Source: Sphingomonas ginsengisoli An et al. 2013 (GTDB lineage Bacteria; Pseudomonadota; Alphaproteobacteria; Sphingomonadales; Sphingomonadaceae). Taken from it: a stretch of DNA of 64,000 bases. The notes under the pieces are model-generated. The model did no database searches. It saw only the letters and a list, made by a program, of their open reading frames with translations, and was not told the DNA's origin. The DNA lies in contig NZ_CP045434.1 in assembly GCF_009363895.1 (NCBI RefSeq), positions 1,302,001-1,366,000 of the forward strand, read 5' to 3'. Shown piece by piece: positions 45,849-54,931 of this stretch (position 1 is its first letter; every line of letters starts with the position of its first letter). The position numbers and the translations under genes are program-made.

Positions 45849-46706
45849 TCAGCCCGTCCCGCGCTCGCGCAGGAATTCGCGCATCATCGGCTGCAAATTG
45901 CTGTTGTAGCTCGCCAGCACATTGCGTGGCCCGGCGATTTCGAAATGCGTCAGCAGCCGCTCCCCGTCCCATTGGTGGAGCGCGAAGGCGGGCGGGTCGG
46001 CGACGATCAGCGCGCGTCCGTCGGGATGCTGCGGATCGACGTGATCGAGGTCGAGCGCCACCTGCGGTGCGGTCGACGGCGCCACCACCAAATGCTTGCC
46101 GGCAAAGGTCGCGGTGATCGCGCGGTGGACGTGGCCGCAGATCATGCCGACGATCTGATCGTGCGGCGCGACCACCTCGCGCAGCCGCTCGACCCACCCC
46201 TCGTGCGGCAGAGCGCTCATCCACGGGATGCCGGTATCGAGCGGCGGATGATGGAGCACCAGCAAGGTCGGCGCATTGGGCGCCTCGACCAGCCGCTCGG
46301 CCAGCCAGCCGGCGCGCTCCGCGCAAAAGGCCCCGCCGTGGCGCCCCTCGTCGAGCGTATCGAGGACGATAATCCGCAACTCGCCCTGCTGGTGAACATA
46401 TTGAACGAACCCGTTCGGATCGCGCGGCACCTGCGGGAATTCGGCGGCAAAGGCTTCGCGCCCGTCATGGTTGCCGACCGCCAGCAGCACCGGCCCCTCC
46501 CACCGCCCGATCAGCGCGTGGACATGGTCGTAGGCGTGGGTGTCGTCGCCATGCTCGACCAGGTCGCCGCTGACGATCAGCAAATCGGGGCGCGGCGTGA
46601 GCGCATTCAACTGGTCGATCACCAGATTGACCCGGCGAACGTTGAGCTCGTGCGGGTTGCCCCGATCGAAGCCCAAATGGATGTCGGTGACCTGCGCGAT
46701 CAGCAT
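45849..46706 (-). CDS. Metallophosphoesterase, CpdA-like cyclic-nucleotide phosphodiesterase
   Basis: 285 residues. Class III phosphodiesterase motifs appear in order: QVTDIHLG, VSGDLVEHG, GNHDGR, HHPPLDTG and GHVHRA, which together coordinate two metal ions. The arrangement resembles E. coli CpdA, which cleaves 3',5'-cAMP; other substrates are possible in this superfamily. Start is ATG 46706 with GGGGGA upstream on the minus strand, although the frame extends further up without family similarity. The protein is cytosolic. It is divergent from wecB with about 160 bases between. Confidence 0.87.
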   Translation of the reverse strand: MLIAQVTDIHLGFDRGNPHELNVRRVNLVIDQLNALTPRPDLLIVSGDLVEHGDDTHAYDHVHALIGRWEGPVLLAVGNHDGREAFAAEFPQVPRDPNGFVQYVHQQGELRIIVLDTLDEGRHGGAFCAERAGWLAERLVEAPNAPTLLVLHHPPLDTGIPWMSALPHEGWVERLREVVAPHDQIVGMICGHVHRAITATFAGKHLVVAPSTAPQVALDLDHVDPQHPDGRALIVADPPAFALHQWDGERLLTHFEIAGPRNVLASYNSNLQPMMREFLRERGTG

Positions 46707-46865
46707 CGCTTGTCCCCCGTCCCGCGTCGCGTCATCTGGCTCCCCCTCGTCCCCCATCGACCGGTATAAGCGCTCCGCGCGCCGACACCAGCTTGCCAAG
46801 CCAAGCATTTCGGGTCAGAAACGACGACGCCGGATCGACTCTGCTCGGAGGAGTCGAATGTCCCG

Positions 46866-47984
46866 GTGTCTTTTCCATCCATCGCCTTTGTCCTCGGCAC
46901 CCGTCCCGAGGCGATCAAGTTCGCCCCGCTTGCCCAGGCGTTCGAAGCGCGCGGCTGCCCGCCTCGCCTGTTCCTGACCGGCCAGCATCCCCGGCTCGAC
47001 CTCGCCGGGCTCGGCATCGGGCACCTTCCCGCGGAGACCCTGCGCTGCGCGCCACACGAGAATCCGATCGCTTTCGCGCAAGGAGTGGCGGCGGCGCTCG
47101 CCCCGCAACTGGTCGAAACCGACCTCGTGCTGGTGCAGGGCGACACCTCATCGGCGCTCGGCGGCGCGCTCGCCGCGCGCGAGGCCGATGTGCCCCTCGC
47201 CCATGTCGAGGCGGGGCTGCGCTCGTTCGACCCGGCTCTGCCCTGGCCCGAGGAGGAGAATCGCACCACCATCGACCGGCTGGCGAGCCTCATGTTCGCG
47301 CCGACCCCCGACAATGCCGCCAATCTGAAGCGCGAGAAGGTGGCGGGCGAGGTGCTGGTCACCGGCAACACCGGCCTCGATGCCCTGCGCCGGCTGGTCG
47401 GCCCTCTGCCGCGCCGGATCGGCGCGCCGCTCGGCGGGCTGCCGCGGCTGCTGGTGACCTGCCATCGGCGCGAGAATTGGGGGCTCGCCTTCATTCCCGT
47501 CGCGATGGCGCTGCTGCATCTCGCACGCTCGCCCTGGCTGGCGATCGACGTCGTCCTCCACCCCAACCCGGCAATGGCCGACACGGTTCGCGACCTGCTC
47601 GCCGGCCGCCCGCGGATCAGCCTGCTGCCGCCGCTCGATCATCGCGGGATGGTGATGGCGATGCGCCAGTCGACCATCATCCTCTCCGACAGCGGCGGGG
47701 TGCAGGAAGAAGCTCCGGCGCTCGGCGTTCCGCTGCTGGTCCTGCGCAGCAAGACCGAGCGGCCCGAAGGCATCCGCAGCGGCAACAGCCGGCTGGTCGG
47801 CACCGACACGAAGCTGATCGTCGATGAGGTCGAGCGGCTGCTCGGCGATGCCGACGCTCATGCGGAAATGGCGCTGCCCGCGCTGCCCTTCGGCGACGGC
47901 CACGCCGCCGAGCGGATCGCCGATGCCAGCCTCGACTGGCTCGACCGCCGCCGCGGACAGGAGCAAGTGCGGCTCAGCGCCTGA
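46866..47984 (+). CDS. wecB: UDP-N-acetylglucosamine 2-epimerase
   Basis: 372 residues from GTG 46866. Family signatures: LGTRPEAIKFAPLAQAF at the N-terminus, QGDTSSALGGALAA, HVEAGLRSFDP, PEEENRTTID, TGNTGLDAL, CHRREN, and DSGGVQEEAPALGVPLLVLR. The enzyme interconverts UDP-GlcNAc and UDP-ManNAc for surface polysaccharide synthesis, in the cytosol. Residues of the active site, including the Asp in QGDT, the Glu in HVEAG and the His in CHRREN, are present. It stands apart from any obvious polysaccharide operon; prsK/prsR, 20 kb away, are the only other surface-polysaccharide-related genes in the window. Confidence 0.92.
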   Translation: MSFPSIAFVLGTRPEAIKFAPLAQAFEARGCPPRLFLTGQHPRLDLAGLGIGHLPAETLRCAPHENPIAFAQGVAAALAPQLVETDLVLVQGDTSSALGGALAAREADVPLAHVEAGLRSFDPALPWPEEENRTTIDRLASLMFAPTPDNAANLKREKVAGEVLVTGNTGLDALRRLVGPLPRRIGAPLGGLPRLLVTCHRRENWGLAFIPVAMALLHLARSPWLAIDVVLHPNPAMADTVRDLLAGRPRISLLPPLDHRGMVMAMRQSTIILSDSGGVQEEAPALGVPLLVLRSKTERPEGIRSGNSRLVGTDTKLIVDEVERLLGDADAHAEMALPALPFGDGHAAERIADASLDWLDRRRGQEQVRLSA

Positions 47985-48069
47985 CGCCGCGACCGCGTTT
48001 CGCCGCTGGCGGCGCGCCGATTGACGAAGCGGGCCGACGCCGCCATATGCGCGCCTCGCCACCGCATGT

Positions 48070-48144
48070 GGCCCCTTCGTCTAGCGGTTAGGACGCGGCC
48101 CTCTCACGGCTGAAACACGGGTTCGATTCCCGTAGGGGTCACCA
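48070..48144 (+). tRNA. tRNA-Glu (anticodon CTC)
   Basis: A 75-base cloverleaf: acceptor GGCCCCT with AGGGGTC (one G-T/U pair), anticodon stem CGGCC/GGCTG with loop CTCTCAC giving CTC (reads GAG, glutamate), T arm ACGGG/CCCGT with loop TTCGATT, encoded CCA at the end. The gene is intact and marks the left edge of the accessory region. Confidence 0.96.
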
Positions 48145-48269
48145 CGGACTGAGTCTCCGGCGTGAAATGAGCGCTTCCTCCGAACGCGCCTCATTGATTG
48201 GCTGAATTCCGCCGTTATCCCGCGGGTCTCTTATGCGGCGGTTCCGCAGAGACTTTGGTGGGTCTTGGC

Positions 48270-49907
48270 TTACCGCTTAAAAGTCGACTTTTCTCTGGCG
48301 CGGGGAAGGCATGTCTCGGGAATCTCCGCGGCCTCGAGACTACACAGCAGCAATGTTTCTTGCTGGCTCCAGCACAGCGGCAGCCCGTCCACCTTTTGCA
48401 GCGTCTTGCTGCTCAGCTGGGAGCGTTGATCACCAGTGAGGATCAAGGTCACTATCTTGGGAGAGAGATAGCTCAAGCGAATAAGACGCTTGAAGCGCTC
48501 CGTCGACCGGCCGAACTTCGTGGCGAGCTCGGCGAGCGTGAGTTGCGGCTTGGCTAGAGCAAGAGCCTGGGCCCGGGCGGCATCCTGAAGCAGGACGATA
48601 AGCTGCTGGTTGCCCGCAGGGCTATCTGAAGTAGTCAGCTCACCAATGACCAGCGTCGCATCGTTGCCGTGCCGCACGCGCTCCATTTGGCGATGGAGTA
48701 TTATACCGTCCGCAAGTTCGATGGTGAGCTGGGCATCTCCCACAATAATCTTCTGCACGTGCTGCTGGATGAATGATCGCTGCGCTGCGGGATTGGCGCT
48801 CTCCGTTGGGCGGGCAGCTTCTAACGCCTCGATCGTGGTGACCTTCGAAGCGAGGTGCGCAGTCAGCAGGGCGATGCAGTGTCGCTCGAGCGGATCGGCG
48901 GTAATCCGGTAGGCTGCTGCAGATCCTTCCGTGATGCTGTTTGCGCGCGTGACGTAGTAGCGAAAGCGCTGACCGTTCCGGCGGGTGTGTGTCGGTCCCA
49001 TCGACCGGCCATGCTGGTCGAAGATGATGCCTTGGAGCAGACTCGCGGACACCAACTTGGGCAGGCGCATCGCGGGTGTGCTGCGGCTGGAAAGAATCGT
49101 CTGCACACGGTCAAAGACCTCGGGTTCGATGATCCCCGTGTGCTGCCCTGCGTATGACTTTCCCTTGTGCTCGACCTCGCCCACGTAAGTCCGGTTGCTT
49201 AGCAGACAGCGCAGTGCCCCGTAGTGAAAGGGCGTTCCACCAATCTGCTTGCCAGCGCGCTGCCGGACCTTGGTCGTGAGGCCCTGTTTGCATGACCAGC
49301 GCTCGGTCTCCTGCACTGACCCAATCTCAGCAAATGCAGTAAAGATGGCCCGTACGGTTGCCGCCTCAGCATCATTGACCACCAGCTTCCGATCGATGGC
49401 GTCGTAGCCCAGAGGTACCGTGCCGCCCATCCACATGCCCTTGGCCTTGGACGCCGCAATCTTGTCCCGCACGCGTTCGGCACCGACCTCGCGCTCAAAC
49501 TGCGCGAACGACAGGAGCACGTGCAGCGTTAGCCTGCCCATGCTGGTCTTGGTACTGAACGACTGCGTCACACTGACGAAGCTTGCGCCGTGCTTTTCCA
49601 TGACCTCGATGATACGCGCGAAATCGGCCAGGCTGCGGGTCAGCCGATCGATCTTGTAAATGACCACGACATCGACCTTGCCGCTCTCAATGTCGGCCAG
49701 CAAAGCCTTGAGCCCCGGCCGCTCCATGCTCCCGCCCGAAAAGCCGCCGTCATCATAACGCTCCCGGGTCGCAGACCAGCCCTCATGCTTCTGACTGAGG
49801 ATGTAGGCTTTGCAGGAGTCGTACTGTGCATCGAGGCTGTTGAACTCCTGCTCAAGCCCTTCATCACTCGACTTGCGGGTGTAGATCGCACAGCGGACCT
49901 TGCTCAC
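48270..49907 (-). CDS. Large serine recombinase (resolvase/integrase family)
   Basis: 545 residues. The N-terminal resolvase domain (about 1-150) has the catalytic Ser in IYTRKSSDEG (about S13), GGFSGGSMERPGL, YKIDRLTRSL and QFEREVGAERVRDKIAA. A recombinase domain (about 165-290: PLGYDAIDRKLVVNDAEA ...) and a zinc-ribbon-like/coiled-coil C-terminus follow, though few Cys remain. Large serine recombinases integrate or excise DNA at short att sites without host factors. It overlaps the DUF2924 gene by 4 bases; DUF3489, DUF2924 and recombinase form one operon transcribed towards tRNA-Glu. Whether it is active, and its target, cannot be read here. Confidence 0.92.
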   Translation of the reverse strand: MSKVRCAIYTRKSSDEGLEQEFNSLDAQYDSCKAYILSQKHEGWSATRERYDDGGFSGGSMERPGLKALLADIESGKVDVVVIYKIDRLTRSLADFARIIEVMEKHGASFVSVTQSFSTKTSMGRLTLHVLLSFAQFEREVGAERVRDKIAASKAKGMWMGGTVPLGYDAIDRKLVVNDAEAATVRAIFTAFAEIGSVQETERWSCKQGLTTKVRQRAGKQIGGTPFHYGALRCLLSNRTYVGEVEHKGKSYAGQHTGIIEPEVFDRVQTILSSRSTPAMRLPKLVSASLLQGIIFDQHGRSMGPTHTRRNGQRFRYYVTRANSITEGSAAAYRITADPLERHCIALLTAHLASKVTTIEALEAARPTESANPAAQRSFIQQHVQKIIVGDAQLTIELADGIILHRQMERVRHGNDATLVIGELTTSDSPAGNQQLIVLLQDAARAQALALAKPQLTLAELATKFGRSTERFKRLIRLSYLSPKIVTLILTGDQRSQLSSKTLQKVDGLPLCWSQQETLLLCSLEAAEIPETCLPRAREKSTFKR

Positions 49908-50311
49908 CTGGGCAATCCGAAAAAGCGAGGTCCGGACCAGCGCGTGCCGGTGATTTTCGTCGCGATTTCGCTGAGCGACCCGTACGTTGCCGCTTCGTAG
50001 CGGAAGCCCTCATCCAGCACATCGACAACGTAGGTTCGACCGCGCCAGCGACGGACCAACCTGTTGCCTGTTCGCAGCTTAGGTTTGGGAGCGAACTTCC
50101 CCCGCGCTTTCGATAGCAACTGGCGAGCAAGCGCGGCGTCCATTCGGCCGAGTGCTTTCTCTTGCAGGCGGTAAGCAATGCCACGTGCCAGCAAGTCTGG
50201 CGTGAACGCTGCTGGTGGCGCGGCCCTGAAAGTCTCGCGCCACTTCTCTTGCAATCGAGCCCTGCCCAGCCTCGGCAAGGCGCAGAGCGCATCATCAAGG
50301 TCGCTCATCAT
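49904..50311 (-). CDS. DUF2924 domain protein
   Basis: 135 residues, basic. The sequence fits DUF2924: an N-terminal helical part (LREKWRETF-like RLQEKWRETFRAAPPAAF), LLARGIAYRLQEKALGRM, then a small beta domain GNRLVRRWRGRTYVVDVLDE ending in ITGTRWSGPRFFGLPR. The ending, TGTRWSGPRFFGL, is the most conserved part of the family. It is nearly always found beside a large serine recombinase, so an accessory role in recombination (for example DNA binding or directionality) is a reasonable but unproven inference. It overlaps both neighbours by 4 bases (ATGA style). Confidence 0.88.
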   Translation of the reverse strand: MMSDLDDALCALPRLGRARLQEKWRETFRAAPPAAFTPDLLARGIAYRLQEKALGRMDAALARQLLSKARGKFAPKPKLRTGNRLVRRWRGRTYVVDVLDEGFRYEAATYGSLSEIATKITGTRWSGPRFFGLPR

Positions 50312-50592
50312 GGTGCGACCGCACGGTAGGTGCGCACGCCGTCGACCTTGTCGCTGTCGATGACGTACCCCTTCTTACGAAGACCCGTCATTGCCGCGCG
50401 CGTCGTGTGTGGCAGCCATCCAGTCGCAGCGATCATCTGGTCCAACGTAGCGCCTTGATCTCGGACCAGCAGATCAGCCAGGCCCTGCTGCTTGGATGGC
50501 AACTTGGTTGGCGCTGTTTCCACTTTCGGCGCAGCTGAATCCCTTGCCGCTTTAAGTCTCTTACGGTCCGCTGCTGTTTGCATGTTCGTCAT
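50308..50592 (-). CDS. DUF3489 domain protein (winged-helix-like)
   Basis: 94 residues from ATG 50592, eight bases after AAAGG. A basic N-terminus rich in Lys/Ala (TAADRKRLKAARDSAAPKVE) precedes a compact domain: GLADLLVRDQGATLDQMIAA, TGWLPHTTRAAMTGLRKKGY and RTYRAV, which has the look of a winged helix-turn-helix. It matches DUF3489. As first gene of the DUF3489-DUF2924-recombinase operon it may bind DNA as a regulator or accessory factor (inference). Confidence 0.88.
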   Translation of the reverse strand: MTNMQTAADRKRLKAARDSAAPKVETAPTKLPSKQQGLADLLVRDQGATLDQMIAATGWLPHTTRAAMTGLRKKGYVIDSDKVDGVRTYRAVAP

Positions 50593-51078
50593 GTGAGTGG
50601 CCTTTCGGTTCGAAGCGGCGAGATGCCTCTTCCCACCACTCACAGCCCCGCCAGCAGGCTGGTCGGGGCAGCAGCGCATTCTCAGCGCCGCGACTCACGC
50701 GAACACCAATGCTCTGCTTGCTCGAACAGTCGAGTGATTACTGCGCGATCATTCTCGAACGCGCCGCTTCGGCGGGCATCCGAGCAGCGCGAACCAAGGA
50801 CCAATCCTTAAAGCTCTCAGGCAAAGTCGCCCGGGTAAGACCGATAGGCCTCGTCAGCCGCTTGGGCCCAACGTGAGAAGACCCATATGCGGAACCCCGT
50901 TCAGGTCTGCTCGACGTCTGCTTGTGGTGGAATTCGGACATTCAGCCTGAATGTCTAATCGAGGGAGACAGGAATGCTCCCGCGGGCTGCATTCGCTCGG
51001 GATCGCACGCCCCCGCCCAAGGCATATTTACCATTTAACTAAAGAGCGTGCTAATCACCCAGGTGATAACGTTTCGCG
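50593..51078. other. Intergenic stretch between DUF3489 and HD-GYP genes
   Basis: No supported gene in 486 bases. It carries divergent promoters by position and one striking 19-base palindrome (50937-50955). Short frames here have no family similarity. Confidence 0.5.
50937..50955. promoter_or_regulatory. Perfect 19-base palindrome, candidate operator or recombination site
   Basis: GACATTCAG-C-CTGAATGTC: two exact 9-base arms around one central base. It lies 345 bases upstream of the DUF3489 start and 124 bases upstream of the HD-GYP start. The symmetry suits either a dimeric repressor or the core of a serine recombinase site. No second copy was seen in the window. Confidence 0.45.
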
Positions 51079-52422
51079 ATGCTGCACCAGCCGATCACCG
51101 TCCCAACCACCAGCCGAGCCGAGGTGATCGCGGCTTTCAGTTACGCGCTCGATCTCACGGAGGGGCAGCCCGCCGGCCATTGCATTCGCGCTTGCTGGAT
51201 TGGCATGCAGATAGGCCGTCAGATCGGTCTTTCGCCGGACGATCTCGGGAACCTCTATTACACTCTGCTCCTTAAGGACCTTGGTTGCAGCAGTAACGCG
51301 GCACGTATTTGCGAGCTTTATGAAGCGGACGACCGAGCCTTCAAGCAGGGCTACAAAACGATTGGTACCAGCCTCGCAGCGACACTTCACTTCGTGTTTC
51401 GTAAGACCGCGCAAGGGCGCCCGTTCAGGCAGCGGGCAGCGGCAATTGGAAACATTCTTCGCAACGGCGACGCCATCGCTCAGGAGTTGATCGTGTCGCG
51501 CTGCACGCGAGGAGCGGACATTGCGCGCACGCTGCGCTTTTCTGACGCGGTGTGTGACGGCATCTATCACCTCGATGAGCATTGGGATGCATCGGGTCGG
51601 CCCGGCCGGCTGCGCGGTGATGCCATTCCGCTCCACTCGCGCATTGCCCTGCTGGCGCAGGTGATGGATGTCTTCCACATCCATGCTGGTCCGGCCGCCG
51701 CCATCGATGAGGCGCGGCGACGCAGTGGCGTGTGGTTTGACCCGGCACTGGTGAAAGCGTTCGAAGCCGTCAGCGCGTCCGCGATGTTTTGGTCGGCGCT
51801 TGCGTCCCCTACTATTGAGGCTCGAGTCGTCCGGATGGCGCCCCAAGAAATCGAGGCGCCCCTGGATGACCACTACCTCGATGCGATCGCCGACGCTTTC
51901 GGCCAAGTGATCGACGCCAAGAGCCCGTTCACGGCCGGCCATTCACAGCGCGTCGGCCAGCTGAGCGAGCGCATGGCCGGAGCATTCGGAATGAGCCGCG
52001 AGCGCGCCCGTTGGCTTCGCCGCGCTGCCGTGCTCCACGACGTCGGAAAGCTAGGCGTATCGAGCGCGATCCTAGAAAAGCCCGCCGGCCTGGATGAGCG
52101 AGAATGGGTCGAAATGCGAAGCCACGCCGCTCACACGCGAGCGATCCTCGGACGGATCGGCGCACTGTCAGATCTCGCTGACGTCGCAGCCGCGCATCAC
52201 GAGCGGCTTGACGGTTGCGGATACCCGCTGGCCATTTCGGGAGCTGCAATTAGTCGCGACACGCGTATCATCACCGCCTGCGACTTTTATGACGCCCTGG
52301 TCTCCGAGAGGCCTTACCGAGCGGCGCTGCCGGTCGACGAAGCCCTCGCGATCATGGCGGAAGCTGTTGGGAACGCGATCGACCCGGAATGCTTTGAGGT
52401 ACTCAAAGCGAGCATCCGCTAG
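51079..52422 (+). CDS. Duplicated HD-GYP protein, first copy degenerate
   Basis: 447 residues. The C-terminal half is a canonical HD-GYP domain: H288 region HSQRVGQLSERMA, LHDVGKLGVS (H320, D321), HHERLDGCGYP (about 373-383) and DFYDALVSERPYR. HD-GYP domains hydrolyse cyclic-di-GMP. The N-terminal half repeats the same architecture in decayed form: GHCIRACWIGMQIGRQIGL, then LLKDLG where HD should be, and EHWDASGRP in place of HHExxDGxGYP, so it probably has lost catalysis and serves as a sensor or dimer module. No membrane span. Start ATG 51079; ribosome site weak. It lies near receiver, kinase and PilZ genes. Confidence 0.88.
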   Translation: MLHQPITVPTTSRAEVIAAFSYALDLTEGQPAGHCIRACWIGMQIGRQIGLSPDDLGNLYYTLLLKDLGCSSNAARICELYEADDRAFKQGYKTIGTSLAATLHFVFRKTAQGRPFRQRAAAIGNILRNGDAIAQELIVSRCTRGADIARTLRFSDAVCDGIYHLDEHWDASGRPGRLRGDAIPLHSRIALLAQVMDVFHIHAGPAAAIDEARRRSGVWFDPALVKAFEAVSASAMFWSALASPTIEARVVRMAPQEIEAPLDDHYLDAIADAFGQVIDAKSPFTAGHSQRVGQLSERMAGAFGMSRERARWLRRAAVLHDVGKLGVSSAILEKPAGLDEREWVEMRSHAAHTRAILGRIGALSDLADVAAAHHERLDGCGYPLAISGAAISRDTRIITACDFYDALVSERPYRAALPVDEALAIMAEAVGNAIDPECFEVLKASIR

Positions 52423-52561
52423 GCCCAAATACTGCTTTAGGATGAAAGCGGACACTCCGATGGGACGTCGGCCGTAAGTTGAAAGCGTAGGTCTGTGCTG
52501 CCACACCGTCCGGAACGTGCGTAGTGTCTCTGCTGCACTGAACGAACGCGGGAAAATCGCT

Positions 52562-52942
52562 CTAAGCAACCAGCTTGTCGGTCTGATGACCGGTTAAGGC
52601 TAGGATCTGAGCTACTAATTTCTCCGCCGGATAGGGCTTCTCGATGTAGCCTATAGCAGCTTCACGAATCTCGCCTGTCGCGTCGCCACTCCCGCTGACA
52701 ATTAAAACGGGTATCGATGGAAATTCATTCCTAAGTGCATTCAGTGCATCAACACCGCTTATGCCTGGCAGGATCATATCAAGTAGGATTATGTCCGCTC
52801 GAACGGAACCGCCATCGTCAATAAAATCAACGGCAGACGGAAATTTGAACACAAGGGCGTTCATAGCCTCCAGCAACATAGCCGTTGCTGCTCTGACATC
52901 GGGGTCATCTTCGATGACCGCTACGCGTTTTCCATGCAACAT
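52562..52942 (-). CDS. Single-domain response regulator (receiver only)
   Basis: 126 residues, starting at ATG 52942 five to six bases after GGAGG. It is one CheY-like receiver: VIEDDPDVRA, phosphoacceptor Asp in DIILLDMILPG (about D55), VLIVSGSGD, and YIEKPYP with the conserved Lys. There is no output domain, so it works through protein contacts, perhaps as a phosphate shuttle or competitor for the PAS kinase encoded divergently. It converges on the HD-GYP gene (140 bases apart). Confidence 0.88.
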   Translation of the reverse strand: MLHGKRVAVIEDDPDVRAATAMLLEAMNALVFKFPSAVDFIDDGGSVRADIILLDMILPGISGVDALNALRNEFPSIPVLIVSGSGDATGEIREAAIGYIEKPYPAEKLVAQILALTGHQTDKLVA

Positions 52943-53362
52943 GAAGAGCCTCCGATAGCGAAAGCTCTCCACAGTCTCCCAGTTACTGGTGCGCCTAAAC
53001 CGATTCCAGCAATACGCCGGTCTTAACATAGAAAAGTTCGTTCTACACGTGGAATTTTATCTCCGGGCCAACGTTTGACGAAATAGCAAGTGTCCGATTG
53101 TCTAAAATCCAGAATACCACGCACTTTGCGTCATACCGTGTGAAAGCCTGCGGCCGCTTGCGACCGCTTGATACGGTCGGCTGCAAACTGACCAAGTTTC
53201 GCAGTCACGAACGCTCGGGAGTGTTCGCATACGAACTGATGCTCTTTGCGATCGGACCGCAAAGGTCGAACAATCCGCAAGGTGGGAAGCTCAGCCTTGA
53301 GAACGCCGTTGCGTCCATCCGCACAACCCGTCAAAAGTATCAAAAATGCGAGTAAGGATCGC
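52943..53362. other. Intergenic stretch between divergent receiver and PAS-kinase genes
   Basis: About 420 bases with lower G+C and no gene I can support; frames at 53098-53355 (+) and 53131-53466 (-) lack ribosome sites and recognisable content. The region should hold both promoters, but no standard consensus stands out. Confidence 0.4.
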
Positions 53363-54835
53363 ATGAATTCTTTTCTAGAAGTTTTAGAACGCGCAGGCAT
53401 AAGTGCTTGGTTAAGCCACATCGACACGGGTAAGCTCGAGCTTACTCCAGGGTTTTGGCGACACATGGGTTATGCGGGTCCAAAGGTCAGGGACGTGGCC
53501 GGGTGGCGCAGTATGATCCACGCCGAAGACCTTTTAAGCTATCGGGAAACTGTGGACACTTATTTGAACGCCGGCGAAGGCGCAATGAGTGTTCGTTTTC
53601 GCTTTAGAGCTGCAGATAGCAGCTGGAAAATCCTCGAGGGGCGGGGCCGCATCGTGGAGCACGCCCCAGGCGGTGCGCCGCTTCTATTCGCGGGAACGAT
53701 CACGGATCTCACTGAAGAGGCGATTCGCGAGGAAAAAGCGCAAGCGGACCACGCTCGACTGTCGGCTGCGCAAGCCCGGGCCGGCGCGGGTGTTTGGGAA
53801 GTTGACCTTCGTACGGGTTTAATAATTCTGGATGAGCGAAGTCTCGAAATGCACGGGCTGCCCCGAGGCCCCTCCCGCACTTTATCGCAAGATGAGTGGG
53901 CAGCGACCCTCGATGGCGATGCAGAAGGTGTCATCGCCGCTTTTCGCGCAGCCGTAGCAAGCGGATCGCTCTACAATGCCGAGTATAGCACTCAAGGCGG
54001 AAGGGTGTGGATTCAAGGTTTTGGAAGTGCCGTCTATGGTGCAGGTCAAGAGAATAAGCCGATTAAGCTGGTAGGCTTGAATCTCGACGTCACCGAGCGC
54101 CGCAAGTCAGAACGACTTATTGAAGAAATGCGAGGAGAGCTGGTTCAACTTGCGCGGATGTCGGCAATGGGCAGCATGGCCTCTACTATCGCCCACGAGT
54201 TAAACCAGCCCCTTGCCGCCACGTCGAACTACTTGGCGGTTGCCGAGATGCTATTGATAAAAGGAAGCAGTGAGGCAGCCAGGGCAGCAGTTCAGGACGC
54301 AACTCAGGCAGTGCTGAAAGCTGGCGACATCATACGACGAATACGGGAAGGGCTCAACAAGCGAAGCTCTGAACGTCAGATCTCCGATTTAAGGCCTGTG
54401 ATCCAGTCCGGCATACGCTTGGCAACCATTGACGCGGTTCAACGCGACATAATCGTCGAAGAGAAACTGACGGCAGGACTGCATGTCGACATCGACCCTG
54501 TGCAAATAGAGCAAGTGATCATCAATCTCATTAGAAATTCTATGGACGCGATCGGTCATGCTGAAATCCGTAAGATCCGCATTACATTAAGGGAGCAGAA
54601 AGGCGAGGCTTTAGTCGAAGTCGCTGATACGGGCGCAGGAATTCCTGTGGAATTGCAGGACTCAGTTTTCGAGGCATTCTCAAGCAACAAAGCGCACGGT
54701 ACTGGCCTCGGACTATCTATATGCCGAACGATCGTGGAGTCTCACGAAGGCAGCATCAAGCTTCTGAAATCCTCTCCGGAAGGGACGGTTTTTTCGTTTC
54801 GGTTACCGCTAAGAAAGTCGAATTTGAAAACGTAA
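53363..54835 (+). CDS. PAS-PAS sensor histidine kinase, FixL-like
   Basis: 490 residues from ATG 53363 (AAGGA five bases upstream). Two PAS domains: about 5-125 (LERAGISAWLSHIDTGKLEL ... PLLFAGTITDLTEEA) and about 135-255 (GVWEVDLRTGLIILDERSLE ... IKLVGLNLDVTERRKSE). The kinase core has His in STIAHELNQPLAATSNY (about H278), N box NLIRNSMDAIG, G1 ADTGAGIP and G2 GTGLGLSI. There is no membrane span, so it is a cytoplasmic sensor. The HELNQPL H box is the FixL/NtrB-DctB type (HPK4). The neighbouring convergent FixJ-type regulator is its likely partner. I see no clear heme-ligand or LOV cysteine (NCRFLQ) motif, so the signal is unknown. Confidence 0.9.
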   Translation: MNSFLEVLERAGISAWLSHIDTGKLELTPGFWRHMGYAGPKVRDVAGWRSMIHAEDLLSYRETVDTYLNAGEGAMSVRFRFRAADSSWKILEGRGRIVEHAPGGAPLLFAGTITDLTEEAIREEKAQADHARLSAAQARAGAGVWEVDLRTGLIILDERSLEMHGLPRGPSRTLSQDEWAATLDGDAEGVIAAFRAAVASGSLYNAEYSTQGGRVWIQGFGSAVYGAGQENKPIKLVGLNLDVTERRKSERLIEEMRGELVQLARMSAMGSMASTIAHELNQPLAATSNYLAVAEMLLIKGSSEAARAAVQDATQAVLKAGDIIRRIREGLNKRSSERQISDLRPVIQSGIRLATIDAVQRDIIVEEKLTAGLHVDIDPVQIEQVIINLIRNSMDAIGHAEIRKIRITLREQKGEALVEVADTGAGIPVELQDSVFEAFSSNKAHGTGLGLSICRTIVESHEGSIKLLKSSPEGTVFSFRLPLRKSNLKT

Positions 54836-54931
54836 GTAAGAAGTTCGCAAATTTAATTGCTCAATCACGCAAGTCCGGAGCTAATTTAGTAGCCCAATTC
54901 GCTCGGCTTGACCCGATCTGCGGACTTCACC

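Noticed and set aside
53098..53355. 85-codon frame upstream of the PAS kinase
   Set aside because: No Shine-Dalgarno, no recognisable content, and it overlaps the kinase leader.
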